DNA from: Bacteroidales bacterium
GTDB lineage: Bacteria > Bacteroidota > Bacteroidia > Bacteroidales > UBA932
NCBI GenBank assembly: GCA_012728975.1
Contig: JAAYDZ010000074.1
Coordinates: 1 to 64,000 of the forward strand
Direction: 5' to 3'
DNA length: 64,000 bases
Shown here: positions 50,625 to 59,489 of the stretch, piece by piece
How positions within the stretch are numbered: position 1 is the first letter of the stretch
Layout: every line of letters starts with the position of its first letter
Program-made: the position numbers and the translations under genes
Notes under the pieces: model-generated
Databases searched by the model: none
What the model saw: the letters and a program-made list of their open reading frames with translations, nothing else
What the model was told of the DNA's origin: nothing

Positions 50625-53423
50625 ATGGCCGAGAAGTTCATACATATTAAAGGAGCCAGGGTCAACAATCTAAAAAACGTTGACCTGAAAATACCGCGGG
50701 ACAAACTCGTGGTAATCACCGGTGTATCAGGTTCCGGCAAATCTTCTTTGGCATTCGACACACTTTTTGCTGAAGGACAGCGCCGTTTTGCCGAAAGTCT
50801 CTCCTCGTTTGCAAGACAATTTCTCGGCAGGATGAACAAGCCCGCAGTAGACTATATTACCGGCATACCACCTGCCATTGCTATCGGCCAGCGAGTGCAC
50901 AGCCGTAATTCAAGATCCACGGTTGCCTCAAGCAGTGAGATTTACGACTATCTCAGGCTGCTTTATGCCAAGATTGGTCGGACATATTCCCCCATTTCCG
51001 GAAAGGAAGTGACCTGTGATACTTCTAAAAGCGTTTCCGATTACACTATTGCTTTAGGAGAGGGAAATACTGCACTTATTCTGGCAGACATAGAATGGAA
51101 GGAGGATGGCAAGGTAGAAAAGCTTATAAACTTCAAACAAGAGGGATTTGTCAGAGTAGCCTCATCTGAGGGTGTTATTTTTAGGATAGAGGAGATCCTG
51201 CAAAACCTTGGGGAGTTTGAGCAAATGGAGCTATATCTACTCGTGGATCGTATTATTATAAGTGACAATGAGGAGATCCGCAGTCGTTTACTTGACTCTG
51301 TGCAGACGGCATTTGTACAGGGAAACGGACGTATTGCCCTCTTCTGCGATGGGGTATTAAAGAAGCTTTCAAACATCTTTGAGAGCGACGGAATGGTATT
51401 CGAACGTCCGTCCGAATATATGTTCAGTTACAACAATCCACTTGGCGCCTGTCCCAAGTGCGGTGGTTTCGGCAAGGTTATGGGCATTGACGAGTCTTTG
51501 GTAATCCCTGACCCATCGTTGAGCGTATATGAAGGTACGGTGGCATGCTGGAGGGGAGAGACCATGAGCCGTTTTCTTAATGATTTTATAATGGAATCCG
51601 CACAAACCGGATTCCCAATCCATAAGCCATACAACAAGCTTTCCCAACAGGAAAAAAATATACTTTGGGAGGGAGAGAAGGGAAGTACGGCCATCACCCC
51701 TTTCTTCAAATGGATTGAGAGCAAAAGGTATAAGATACAATTCAACTATATGCTCTCAAGGTACTCCGGAAAGACTACCTGTCGTCTCTGTAACGGCACC
51801 AGACTCAAAGAACAGGCTCGCTGGGTTAAGATAGGTGGAAAAGATATCACCGAACTGATGCAAATGCAGGTAGAAGATCTTGCAAAACACTTTGAGGCAC
51901 TTATGCCTGGATCTCAATCCGGAATTGAACTGGATGAATATGACTACAATATCGCATCAAGAGCACTCAAGGAGATAAGGCAGCGGTTAGAGTATATTCA
52001 AGCTGTGGGACTCTCCTACCTCACTCTGGACAGACCATCTTCTACACTCAGTGGAGGAGAGAGCCAACGTATTGCCCTTGTAAGTTCTTTGGGCAATAAT
52101 CTGGTAGGATCTATGTATATCTTGGACGAGCCGAGTATCGGTCTACATCCCAGGGATACTCAACGCCTTATATCCGTACTGAAAAAACTACGTGACCTTG
52201 GCAACACAGTGATCGTAGTTGAGCACGATGAAGATATTATACGTGCTGCTGACCAGCTCATTGACATTGGACCGCTGGCCGGAAAAGAGGGTGGAGAGGT
52301 AATCTATCAGGGACCGGTCACCGGTGAAAACACTTCGTCAATCACACTCAAATACCTTTCTGAGAGAAATTTTAAGCGCATACCTCCAGCCAGGAGAAGC
52401 TGGAAATATTCCATTGAGGTGGTGGGCGCAATGCAGAATAATCTCAAGAATATCAATGTCCGCTTTCCACTAAAATGTCTCACTGCAGTTACAGGGGTCA
52501 GCGGAAGTGGCAAATCTTCTCTCGTGGGAGAGATACTCCATCCTGCTCTAAATCGCCATATTCACCAACTTGGCAGCAAACCCGGACTTTTCAAAGAACT
52601 GAGGGGAGATTTAGGCCGGATAAGTTCGGTGGAGTATGTAGATCAAAACCCCATCGGCAAGAGCACAAGATCCAACCCTGTAACCTACCTTAAGGTCTAT
52701 GATGACATCCGCAAACTTTTCTCCGAGCAGCCCTATGCAAAAATGAATAATTACGGGCACTCTCACTTTTCATTCAATATCGATGGAGGACGTTGCCCTG
52801 AATGTCAGGGAGAAGGAGTAATAAAGATAGAGATGCAGTTTATGGCCGATGTGACCATTACTTGTGAAGCATGTGACGGCAAAAGGTTCCAACCCGATAT
52901 TCTCGAAGTGAAATTTCAGGGTAAAAACATCAGCGATGTCCTCAGTATGAGCGTTGATGAAGCCATAGAATTTTTTTCGGCACAAAATGACCCAACGGCT
53001 AAAAGGATTGCCGACAGACTCCAGCCCCTCAAAGATGTCGGACTTTCCTATGTCAGTTTAGGGCAAAGCAGCAGTACCCTTAGCGGAGGAGAGAGCCAAA
53101 GAATCAAACTGGCTTCATTTCTGGGAAAGGAGTCCTCTTCGGGAAGTATTCTCTTCATATTTGATGAACCAACCACCGGACTTCATTTCCAGGATATAGA
53201 AAAACTACTCAAGTCATTTGACGCTCTTATAGAAAAAGGACACTCTGTGATTGTAGTAGAGCACAATTTGGACATAATAAGGGCAGCCGACTGGATTATT
53301 GACCTCGGTCCTGATGCAGGAGACAAAGGTGGTGAGCTTGTATTTGAAGGCACACCGGAAATGTTGGCTCTCCATCCTGAACTCCCTACAGGGGCCGCTT
53401 TAGCGGGAAACTTCCGGAATTAG
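50625..53423 (+). CDS. uvrA: Excinuclease ABC subunit A
   Basis: IKGARVNNLKNVDLKIPRDKLVVITGVSGSGKSSLAFDTLFAEGQRRF; two LSGGESQRI signatures; Cys zinc modules. Confidence 0.97.
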   Translation: MAEKFIHIKGARVNNLKNVDLKIPRDKLVVITGVSGSGKSSLAFDTLFAEGQRRFAESLSSFARQFLGRMNKPAVDYITGIPPAIAIGQRVHSRNSRSTVASSSEIYDYLRLLYAKIGRTYSPISGKEVTCDTSKSVSDYTIALGEGNTALILADIEWKEDGKVEKLINFKQEGFVRVASSEGVIFRIEEILQNLGEFEQMELYLLVDRIIISDNEEIRSRLLDSVQTAFVQGNGRIALFCDGVLKKLSNIFESDGMVFERPSEYMFSYNNPLGACPKCGGFGKVMGIDESLVIPDPSLSVYEGTVACWRGETMSRFLNDFIMESAQTGFPIHKPYNKLSQQEKNILWEGEKGSTAITPFFKWIESKRYKIQFNYMLSRYSGKTTCRLCNGTRLKEQARWVKIGGKDITELMQMQVEDLAKHFEALMPGSQSGIELDEYDYNIASRALKEIRQRLEYIQAVGLSYLTLDRPSSTLSGGESQRIALVSSLGNNLVGSMYILDEPSIGLHPRDTQRLISVLKKLRDLGNTVIVVEHDEDIIRAADQLIDIGPLAGKEGGEVIYQGPVTGENTSSITLKYLSERNFKRIPPARRSWKYSIEVVGAMQNNLKNINVRFPLKCLTAVTGVSGSGKSSLVGEILHPALNRHIHQLGSKPGLFKELRGDLGRISSVEYVDQNPIGKSTRSNPVTYLKVYDDIRKLFSEQPYAKMNNYGHSHFSFNIDGGRCPECQGEGVIKIEMQFMADVTITCEACDGKRFQPDILEVKFQGKNISDVLSMSVDEAIEFFSAQNDPTAKRIADRLQPLKDVGLSYVSLGQSSSTLSGGESQRIKLASFLGKESSSGSILFIFDEPTTGLHFQDIEKLLKSFDALIEKGHSVIVVEHNLDIIRAADWIIDLGPDAGDKGGELVFEGTPEMLALHPELPTGAALAGNFRN

Positions 53424-53455
53424 TTTCCACAATATTAACTCTTTGATTATATTTG
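53424..53455 (+). promoter_or_regulatory. Probable Bacteroidetes-type promoter
   Basis: TTTC - 20 nt - TATATTTG (53448-53455), before ATG 53469. Confidence 0.45.
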
Positions 53456-53468
53456 TATTCTCAAGAAG

Positions 53469-55001
53469 ATGAAAAACCTAGCCCTATTGCTGATGCTTAC
53501 ATTGCTCTCCTTCTGCGGAAGTCAGAGGGAGAAGACTTCAGATGTATCTTCTGCAAATAATGGGATTCGTACTTCAATTCTACCCCTTCCTGATACCTCT
53601 TTCTCTTCTATTGAAGCACTGATTTACGAAATCAATATTTTCGATACAATTAACAGCGGAGTCATTGCTAACTTGAATAACCTTTACGATTCAGTTCAGG
53701 GTGTTTTGACCTTCAGAGGTGGTCCATTCAGGGATTATCCAAAATATGGAAAGGTATCAAGCAGACCTGACTCTATTGCCATTGACTGGATCTTTAAGAC
53801 TGCAGTCGACACCACTAAAACACCTTATGGTATCTGGGGCGGCGGAACCGGATGGACAGGACAACCCCTTTTGACAGAACTACCAAGTGATACTACGGGT
53901 ATAATTGCTCCGAAAAGAGAAATTATTGTCGGTTCTCTCGCAGGAGAAGTTTATTTTTTGGATTACTCAACCGGCCAGCCCTCAAGGAATACAATCGATG
54001 TGGTCAACGTCATTAAAGGCACACCTTCACTTGATCCCGCACTCAATAACAATCTATATGTGGGACAGGGAGTAGAGATCAACCCTCCTTTCGGTGCTAT
54101 GGTGATAGATCTAAATAAACATGCCATAACCCATTTCGTGCCGAAAGACCCCCATGCCTGGCGCGGATGGGGTGCATATGACTCTTCTCCTATAAAGGTC
54201 GGACAATTTCTTTTCAGACTGGGTGAAAACGGTACAGTGTACAAATACCTTGTAGAACAGGGATCTCTGAATCTCCACTCCACCATGAGATACCGGGTTA
54301 AAGGCAAAAAAGCCCCCGGTATCGAATCTTCACCGGCAATCTATCGCAATTACGGCTATTTTACGGATAACAGCGGTAATGTGATCTGCTTCAATCTGAA
54401 CAATCTCAAACCTGTATGGAGATATGACAACCATGATGATAGTGATGCTACTCCGGTACTGTGCGAGGAAGATGGTATCCCCTACCTCTATACTTCCTGC
54501 GAAGTTGACAAACAGGATTCCACAGGTTTTTCCTATTTTATAAAACTCAACGCCCTGACCGGAGAAAAAGTTTGGGAAAATAAAATAGCATGCAAAAAAG
54601 CATATTCTCAGGGAAAATGGTCTGACGGGGGCATGTTCTCCACCCCGCTACCCGGCATCGGAGACTGCAGCGATTACATTTTCGCATCTATAATAACGCA
54701 TATGCCTGCTTACAAAGGCATTTTTATAGCAATTGACAAAAATACAGGCAAGACCCTTTACAGCATTGACCTCAAGCGCTACGCCTGGGCATCACCCGTA
54801 CCTATGTTGGATCCCGAAGGTAAAATGTACATTTTTGCAGCAGACTGTTGGGGATATGTCTATCTCATAGAAGGGGCTACGGGAGAAGTGATTCTTACAG
54901 AGAAAGTGGGCATAAATTTCGAGGGATCGCCCATAATAGTGGACAATACTGTGATCATCGGGTCCCGTGGAAACGAGATATATAAGATTTCAATTCATTG
55001 A
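53469..55001 (+). CDS. PQQ-like beta-propeller repeat lipoprotein
   Basis: Lipobox-like LTLLSFC; repeated GxVYxLDxxTGxxxW-like blades (GEVYFLDYSTGQP, GYVYLIEGATGEV). Confidence 0.72.
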   Translation: MKNLALLLMLTLLSFCGSQREKTSDVSSANNGIRTSILPLPDTSFSSIEALIYEINIFDTINSGVIANLNNLYDSVQGVLTFRGGPFRDYPKYGKVSSRPDSIAIDWIFKTAVDTTKTPYGIWGGGTGWTGQPLLTELPSDTTGIIAPKREIIVGSLAGEVYFLDYSTGQPSRNTIDVVNVIKGTPSLDPALNNNLYVGQGVEINPPFGAMVIDLNKHAITHFVPKDPHAWRGWGAYDSSPIKVGQFLFRLGENGTVYKYLVEQGSLNLHSTMRYRVKGKKAPGIESSPAIYRNYGYFTDNSGNVICFNLNNLKPVWRYDNHDDSDATPVLCEEDGIPYLYTSCEVDKQDSTGFSYFIKLNALTGEKVWENKIACKKAYSQGKWSDGGMFSTPLPGIGDCSDYIFASIITHMPAYKGIFIAIDKNTGKTLYSIDLKRYAWASPVPMLDPEGKMYIFAADCWGYVYLIEGATGEVILTEKVGINFEGSPIIVDNTVIIGSRGNEIYKISIH

Positions 55002-55016
55002 CTAAAAAGATAGATT

Positions 55017-55604
55017 ATGAACAGAATGTGGACAGAGATAACGGACATAGCTCTCCCGGCACCACGCCGTAAAGGAGGAATGCCTCTGATGGAGGCTCTT
55101 AACCGTAGGGAATCATCAAGAGAATTAACCTCTCAACCACTTGATATGCAGACGCTTTCTGACCTGCTATGGGCTGCCTGGGGATTCAACCGGGAGCACA
55201 AGCGTACTGCTCCCTCATCACACAATCGACAGGAAATCGACCTCTACGTCTTCCTAGAAAGCGGCACATACATCTATGATGCTGCAGGCAACCGTCTTCT
55301 ACATCACGACGACGATGACCTGCGTAGCCTTACCGGCACCCAAGACTTTGTTGGTACTGCCGCCGTGGAAATCGCAATGGTGGCCGATACCACAAAAATC
55401 AAAGGAAAGACTCTTCAGGGTACAATTGAGGCCATATATGCCAACACCGGATTCATATCCCAAAACATCTACCTCTTCTGTGCTCAGGCAGGCCTTGGAG
55501 GTGTCACCCGCGCCATGGTCCCGAAAGAAGAACTGGCACAAAGGTTGCGGCTCAACGATAGTCAGGTCATAACACTAGTCCATACTGTAGGATATAAAAA
55601 ATGA
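55017..55604 (+). CDS. Nitroreductase family protein (SagB/ThcOx-like)
   Basis: MPLMEALNRRESSRELTSQPLDMQTLSDLLWAAWGFNRE...TAPSSHNRQEIDLYV; GFISQNIYLFCAQAGLG. Confidence 0.8.
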   Translation: MNRMWTEITDIALPAPRRKGGMPLMEALNRRESSRELTSQPLDMQTLSDLLWAAWGFNREHKRTAPSSHNRQEIDLYVFLESGTYIYDAAGNRLLHHDDDDLRSLTGTQDFVGTAAVEIAMVADTTKIKGKTLQGTIEAIYANTGFISQNIYLFCAQAGLGGVTRAMVPKEELAQRLRLNDSQVITLVHTVGYKK

Positions 55605-55614
55605 AAAACAGAAA

Positions 55615-57030
55615 ATGGAACAACTCGAGATACTTTTTGAACAATTCACCGGCGAAAAGCCACTATCAATAGAAGAACTTCCCTCATCCGGCAGTAACAG
55701 ACGCTACTTCCGCATACAGAGTAAAAACCACACTTTGATTGGAGCACAGGGCACCTGCGTAGATGAAAACATTGCTTTCATGACCATTGCAAAACACTTC
55801 CGCAAACGAGGACTCAATGTGCCGCAGGTATACAGCAGCAGCGAAGACAATATTTACTATCTGCAAGAAGACCTTGGTGACGACACACTTTATAGTCGTA
55901 TAACACAGGGACGTGAAAGTGGCAAATACTCTCCAAAAGAGAGGGAATTGCTGTTAAAGACAATCCGCAAACTGCCTGAAATCCAGTTTGAGGGAGCTAA
56001 GGGACTCGATTTCTCCGTATGCTATCCTCAACCGGAGTTTGACGAAAGAATGATCTTTTTCGACCTTAACTATTTCAAATACTGCTTCCTCAAAGCGACA
56101 GGTATTGAATTTAGTGAAATCGAGCTGCAGAATGATTTTGATAAAATGTCGCAAGTGCTGATGCACAGCATGTCCGACACCTTCCTGTACCGTGATTTTC
56201 AGGCCCGAAATGTGATGATAGTTAAGGATGAACCCTATTTCATAGACTTCCAGGGAGGACGCAGAGGACCTATCTTTTATGATGTGGCATCATTTATCTG
56301 GCAGGCTAAAGCATGTTATTCAGAAAATCTCAAAAATGAACTTGTGGAAGCCTATCTGGATGCTCTCAAACAATACATTCCTGTCGACAAAAAACAATTT
56401 CGCACAACTCTGCGCCATTTTGTGCTCTTCAGAACTCTTCAGGTGCTGGGGGCTTATGGTTTCAGAGGATATTTCGAGAAAAAACCACACTTCCTGCAGA
56501 GTGTACCCTTTGCGATAGACAACCTCAGAAAACTTCTGGTTGAACCATTTCCTGAGTATCCCTATCTTTCAGAGATTCTTAGAGAATTGACTCGTATGCG
56601 CGAATTCTCGGAGATGGGAGTTGACCGCCGCCTTGAAGTTAAAATTTACAGTTTTGCCTACAAGAAAGGCATACCCAATGATGTGAGCGGTAATGGAGGC
56701 GGATATGTATTTGATTGCCGCGCCCTGGAAAATCCCGGGAAATATGACCATTTTAAGCATTTTACCGGACTGGACAAAGAAGTTGCTGATTTTATGGAGG
56801 CGGAAGGTGGAGTTCAAAAATTCCTTACCAAGGTCTACTCACTTGCCGATACCCATGTCCAGAGGTATATAGAGCGCAAGTTTACCCATCTGATGTTTTG
56901 TTTCGGTTGTACCGGAGGCCAGCACAGATCAGTCTATTGCGCACAGCATCTGGCAAGACATCTGGCCGGCAAATTTAATATCAGGATTCACGTCTACCAT
57001 AGGGAACAAGGTCTGGAGCAGGAGTTTTAA
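55615..57030 (+). CDS. APH-family kinase (AmgK-like) fused to RapZ C-terminal domain
   Basis: Kinase: LPSSGSNRRYFRI, FLYRDFQARNVMIVKDEPYFIDFQGGRRGP; RapZ-C: KIYSFAYKKGIPNDVSGNGGGYVFDCRALENPG...MFCFGCTGGQHRSVYCAQHLARHL. Confidence 0.85.
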   Translation: MEQLEILFEQFTGEKPLSIEELPSSGSNRRYFRIQSKNHTLIGAQGTCVDENIAFMTIAKHFRKRGLNVPQVYSSSEDNIYYLQEDLGDDTLYSRITQGRESGKYSPKERELLLKTIRKLPEIQFEGAKGLDFSVCYPQPEFDERMIFFDLNYFKYCFLKATGIEFSEIELQNDFDKMSQVLMHSMSDTFLYRDFQARNVMIVKDEPYFIDFQGGRRGPIFYDVASFIWQAKACYSENLKNELVEAYLDALKQYIPVDKKQFRTTLRHFVLFRTLQVLGAYGFRGYFEKKPHFLQSVPFAIDNLRKLLVEPFPEYPYLSEILRELTRMREFSEMGVDRRLEVKIYSFAYKKGIPNDVSGNGGGYVFDCRALENPGKYDHFKHFTGLDKEVADFMEAEGGVQKFLTKVYSLADTHVQRYIERKFTHLMFCFGCTGGQHRSVYCAQHLARHLAGKFNIRIHVYHREQGLEQEF

Positions 57031-57031
57031 G

Positions 57032-57781
57032 ATGAAACCTTACGCTCTGATATTCGCCGCAGGACTTGGTACAAGACTCAAGCCACTGACTGACACGATG
57101 CCAAAGGCTCTGGTGCCGGTCGGTGGCATACCATTGCTTGAGAGGGTGATTCTACGTTTAAAGGAGGCAGGATACCGTCATATTGTGGTCAATGTCCACC
57201 ATTTTGCGGAGCAAATTATAGATTTTATTGATCAGAATGATTCGTTCGGAATCTCAGTCGAGATTTCTGATGAGAGAGATCTGTTGCGCGAGACCGGTGG
57301 CGGTATAAGACATGCTGCTCAACTGCTGAGTTCTGACCATTTCCTGGTTCACAATGTCGATATCATATCCGATCTGGATATTCCTCTTTTCGAAAAAAAA
57401 TATCTTGAAACAGAAAGGGAGTGCATTGACGGGGAGAAGCCGCTTTTAGCGACGATTCTTGTGAGTGAGCGCAAGACGCAGCGTTTTTTCCTCTTTGACA
57501 ATTATAACTATCTGGTTGGCTGGACCAATATCGCCACAGGAGAAGTTCGTTCTCCATTTACCGACCTAAATCCCGACAAATATCGCAAACTCGCTTTCGC
57601 GGGAATTCACAACATATCAGAAAAGATTTTTCCACTTATGGAGGAGTGGCCTGAACGCTTTTCTATCGTAGATTTTTATATCGCAAATTGCGATAAATTT
57701 CTCATTAAAGGCATCGAAATGCCCGGGCTTTCTATCCGTGATGTGGGCAAGATAGCCGATCTTGAACAGTTTAACTTTTAA
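57032..57781 (+). CDS. Sugar-phosphate nucleotidyltransferase, MurU-like
   Basis: ALIFAAGLGTRLKPLTDTMPKALVPVGGIPLLERVI; 1 nt after the kinase-RapZ stop. Confidence 0.83.
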   Translation: MKPYALIFAAGLGTRLKPLTDTMPKALVPVGGIPLLERVILRLKEAGYRHIVVNVHHFAEQIIDFIDQNDSFGISVEISDERDLLRETGGGIRHAAQLLSSDHFLVHNVDIISDLDIPLFEKKYLETERECIDGEKPLLATILVSERKTQRFFLFDNYNYLVGWTNIATGEVRSPFTDLNPDKYRKLAFAGIHNISEKIFPLMEEWPERFSIVDFYIANCDKFLIKGIEMPGLSIRDVGKIADLEQFNF

Positions 57782-57971
57782 CCTGATTTCTTTCAAACCG
57801 GTCACATTCCGGAAGTTACTTGTACACCTTCTTACAATAGTAGGGTTTATTCATCTATTCCTGGCGAATTTAATGTCCGGTGAGAGATTATGGTGCAAAA
57901 TTGTGTTTTTACACGCTAAAATGTTAACTTTATAGTTTAAAGAATAAATAATGATAATAAATAAACTATCT

Positions 57972-59399
57972 ATGAAACGTACATTAATTATGCTTGCAGG
58001 AGCAATCACAATCCTTGGTTGTGCCGGTTGCGGCAGCGACATCAAGTTCAAGAGCATCGATGATATCGAAAAATACCGCGCCTATTACAATGAATCACTT
58101 AAAGAACTCTCCGACGTATCCTATCACGGACGCAGCAACTATGGAGATGGTAACATCAAAGCAGCTGCATACTTAATAGGCGAACTGCAGAAGATGGGTA
58201 TAGGTCCGATGGAGGACGAAATTGGAGCAGAACCCCAACAGGCGACACCTCCCTTCAAAGGTACCGCCTCACCTTGTGGCCCGATGCGCTTTGAAGGAAC
58301 TTCCGATGACCAAATGGCATATCTACAACATTACTGCTTGCCGCTTAATGTGATGCGTGGTGCAATGCAGTTCATCGTTGACGGCAATGAACTTGTTCCT
58401 GCCGTTGATTATGTCGCAAAGGAATTCTCACCCACCTGTAAAGGTGAATTTGCTCTCGCATATCCCAGTGTTGAAAAATACACTTCTGTTCAGGAGCTTG
58501 CCGACCATCTCAACAGCGGTATTTACAAAAAGAAATTTGTAGTTATCGAATGGGAACCCTATACTGAAACAATAGGTACAAATGCCTTTGACAGGTATCG
58601 TGAATTTTTGGATATGCTCCAGGCAGACAAGGTAGCCGGAGTTATCTACAGATTAGAATCCAAACTCCCCTACTTCAAGGCACGCTCCTATTACGTAACT
58701 CCCGTACCTGCATTCTTTATATGGAACGGACTTGCAGAGGGAGCACAAAAAATCAGCGTGAATATGGAGAGTAAGTTGATTGAGTGTCACGATGCCCATA
58801 ATGTTCTGGCCTCAATCAAAGGCACAAAATATCCTGAAAGGCGTTATCTGCTGATGGGCCATTTCGACCATCTAGGCTATATGGGAATAGAAAATGTACA
58901 CCCCGGTGCCAACGATAATGCCTCAGGTCCCAGCATGATGCTCGCCCTTGCAAAATATTTCTCAGAGAATCCCCCCGAGTGCACCATTGACTTCGCATTT
59001 TTCGATGCGGAGGAGAACAATCTTCTCGGATCCTTCTACTACAAAACCAATCCACGCTATCCCCAGGAGAATATCAGATACATTCTCAATTATGATATGG
59101 TTGCCGACACTCCCGAATCTATATACCTTCAGGTTCCCGAAGAAGGTATGGCGGGTTACGAACTGATACAGAAAATCAATATGACATTTGAAGAGCCTTT
59201 CAATTTTATATTGGACGACATCAAGGATGACAGCGACAACTATTTCTTTGCTCTTGATGGAGTACCCTCCCTCTATTTCCATACGGAAGGCAAATACAAC
59301 CATATTTACCACACACCTTTTGATACTTACGATAATATCTCTGATATAGGTTTCGAACGTCTATTCACACTTACGATCAACTTCATTGACAACTATTGA
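57972..59399 (+). CDS. M28 family metallopeptidase lipoprotein
   Basis: Lipobox MLAGAITILGCAGC; LLMGHFDHLGYMG; HPGANDNASGPSMMLALAKYF; DFAFFDAEENNLLGS. Start moved to 57972. Confidence 0.83.
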   Translation: MKRTLIMLAGAITILGCAGCGSDIKFKSIDDIEKYRAYYNESLKELSDVSYHGRSNYGDGNIKAAAYLIGELQKMGIGPMEDEIGAEPQQATPPFKGTASPCGPMRFEGTSDDQMAYLQHYCLPLNVMRGAMQFIVDGNELVPAVDYVAKEFSPTCKGEFALAYPSVEKYTSVQELADHLNSGIYKKKFVVIEWEPYTETIGTNAFDRYREFLDMLQADKVAGVIYRLESKLPYFKARSYYVTPVPAFFIWNGLAEGAQKISVNMESKLIECHDAHNVLASIKGTKYPERRYLLMGHFDHLGYMGIENVHPGANDNASGPSMMLALAKYFSENPPECTIDFAFFDAEENNLLGSFYYKTNPRYPQENIRYILNYDMVADTPESIYLQVPEEGMAGYELIQKINMTFEEPFNFILDDIKDDSDNYFFALDGVPSLYFHTEGKYNHIYHTPFDTYDNISDIGFERLFTLTINFIDNY

Positions 59400-59422
59400 G
59401 AATAGCCTAATAGAGGTTCCAA

Positions 59423-59454
59423 TTTGGTGTTTTGTACACTAATCAGTAACTTTG
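59423..59454 (+). promoter_or_regulatory. Bacteroidetes-type promoter
   Basis: TTTG (59423-59426) - 20 nt - TAACTTTG (59447-59454), upstream of ATG 59490. Confidence 0.68.
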
Positions 59455-59489
59455 AAAGTTTATTGTTAAGTCTTAACACGAAGAATATC

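Noticed and set aside
57782-57950. Possible structured RNA or riboswitch in the intergenic region before the M28 gene
   Set aside because: Only a 4-bp CCGG pairing and a weak TAACTTTA box; no convincing fold
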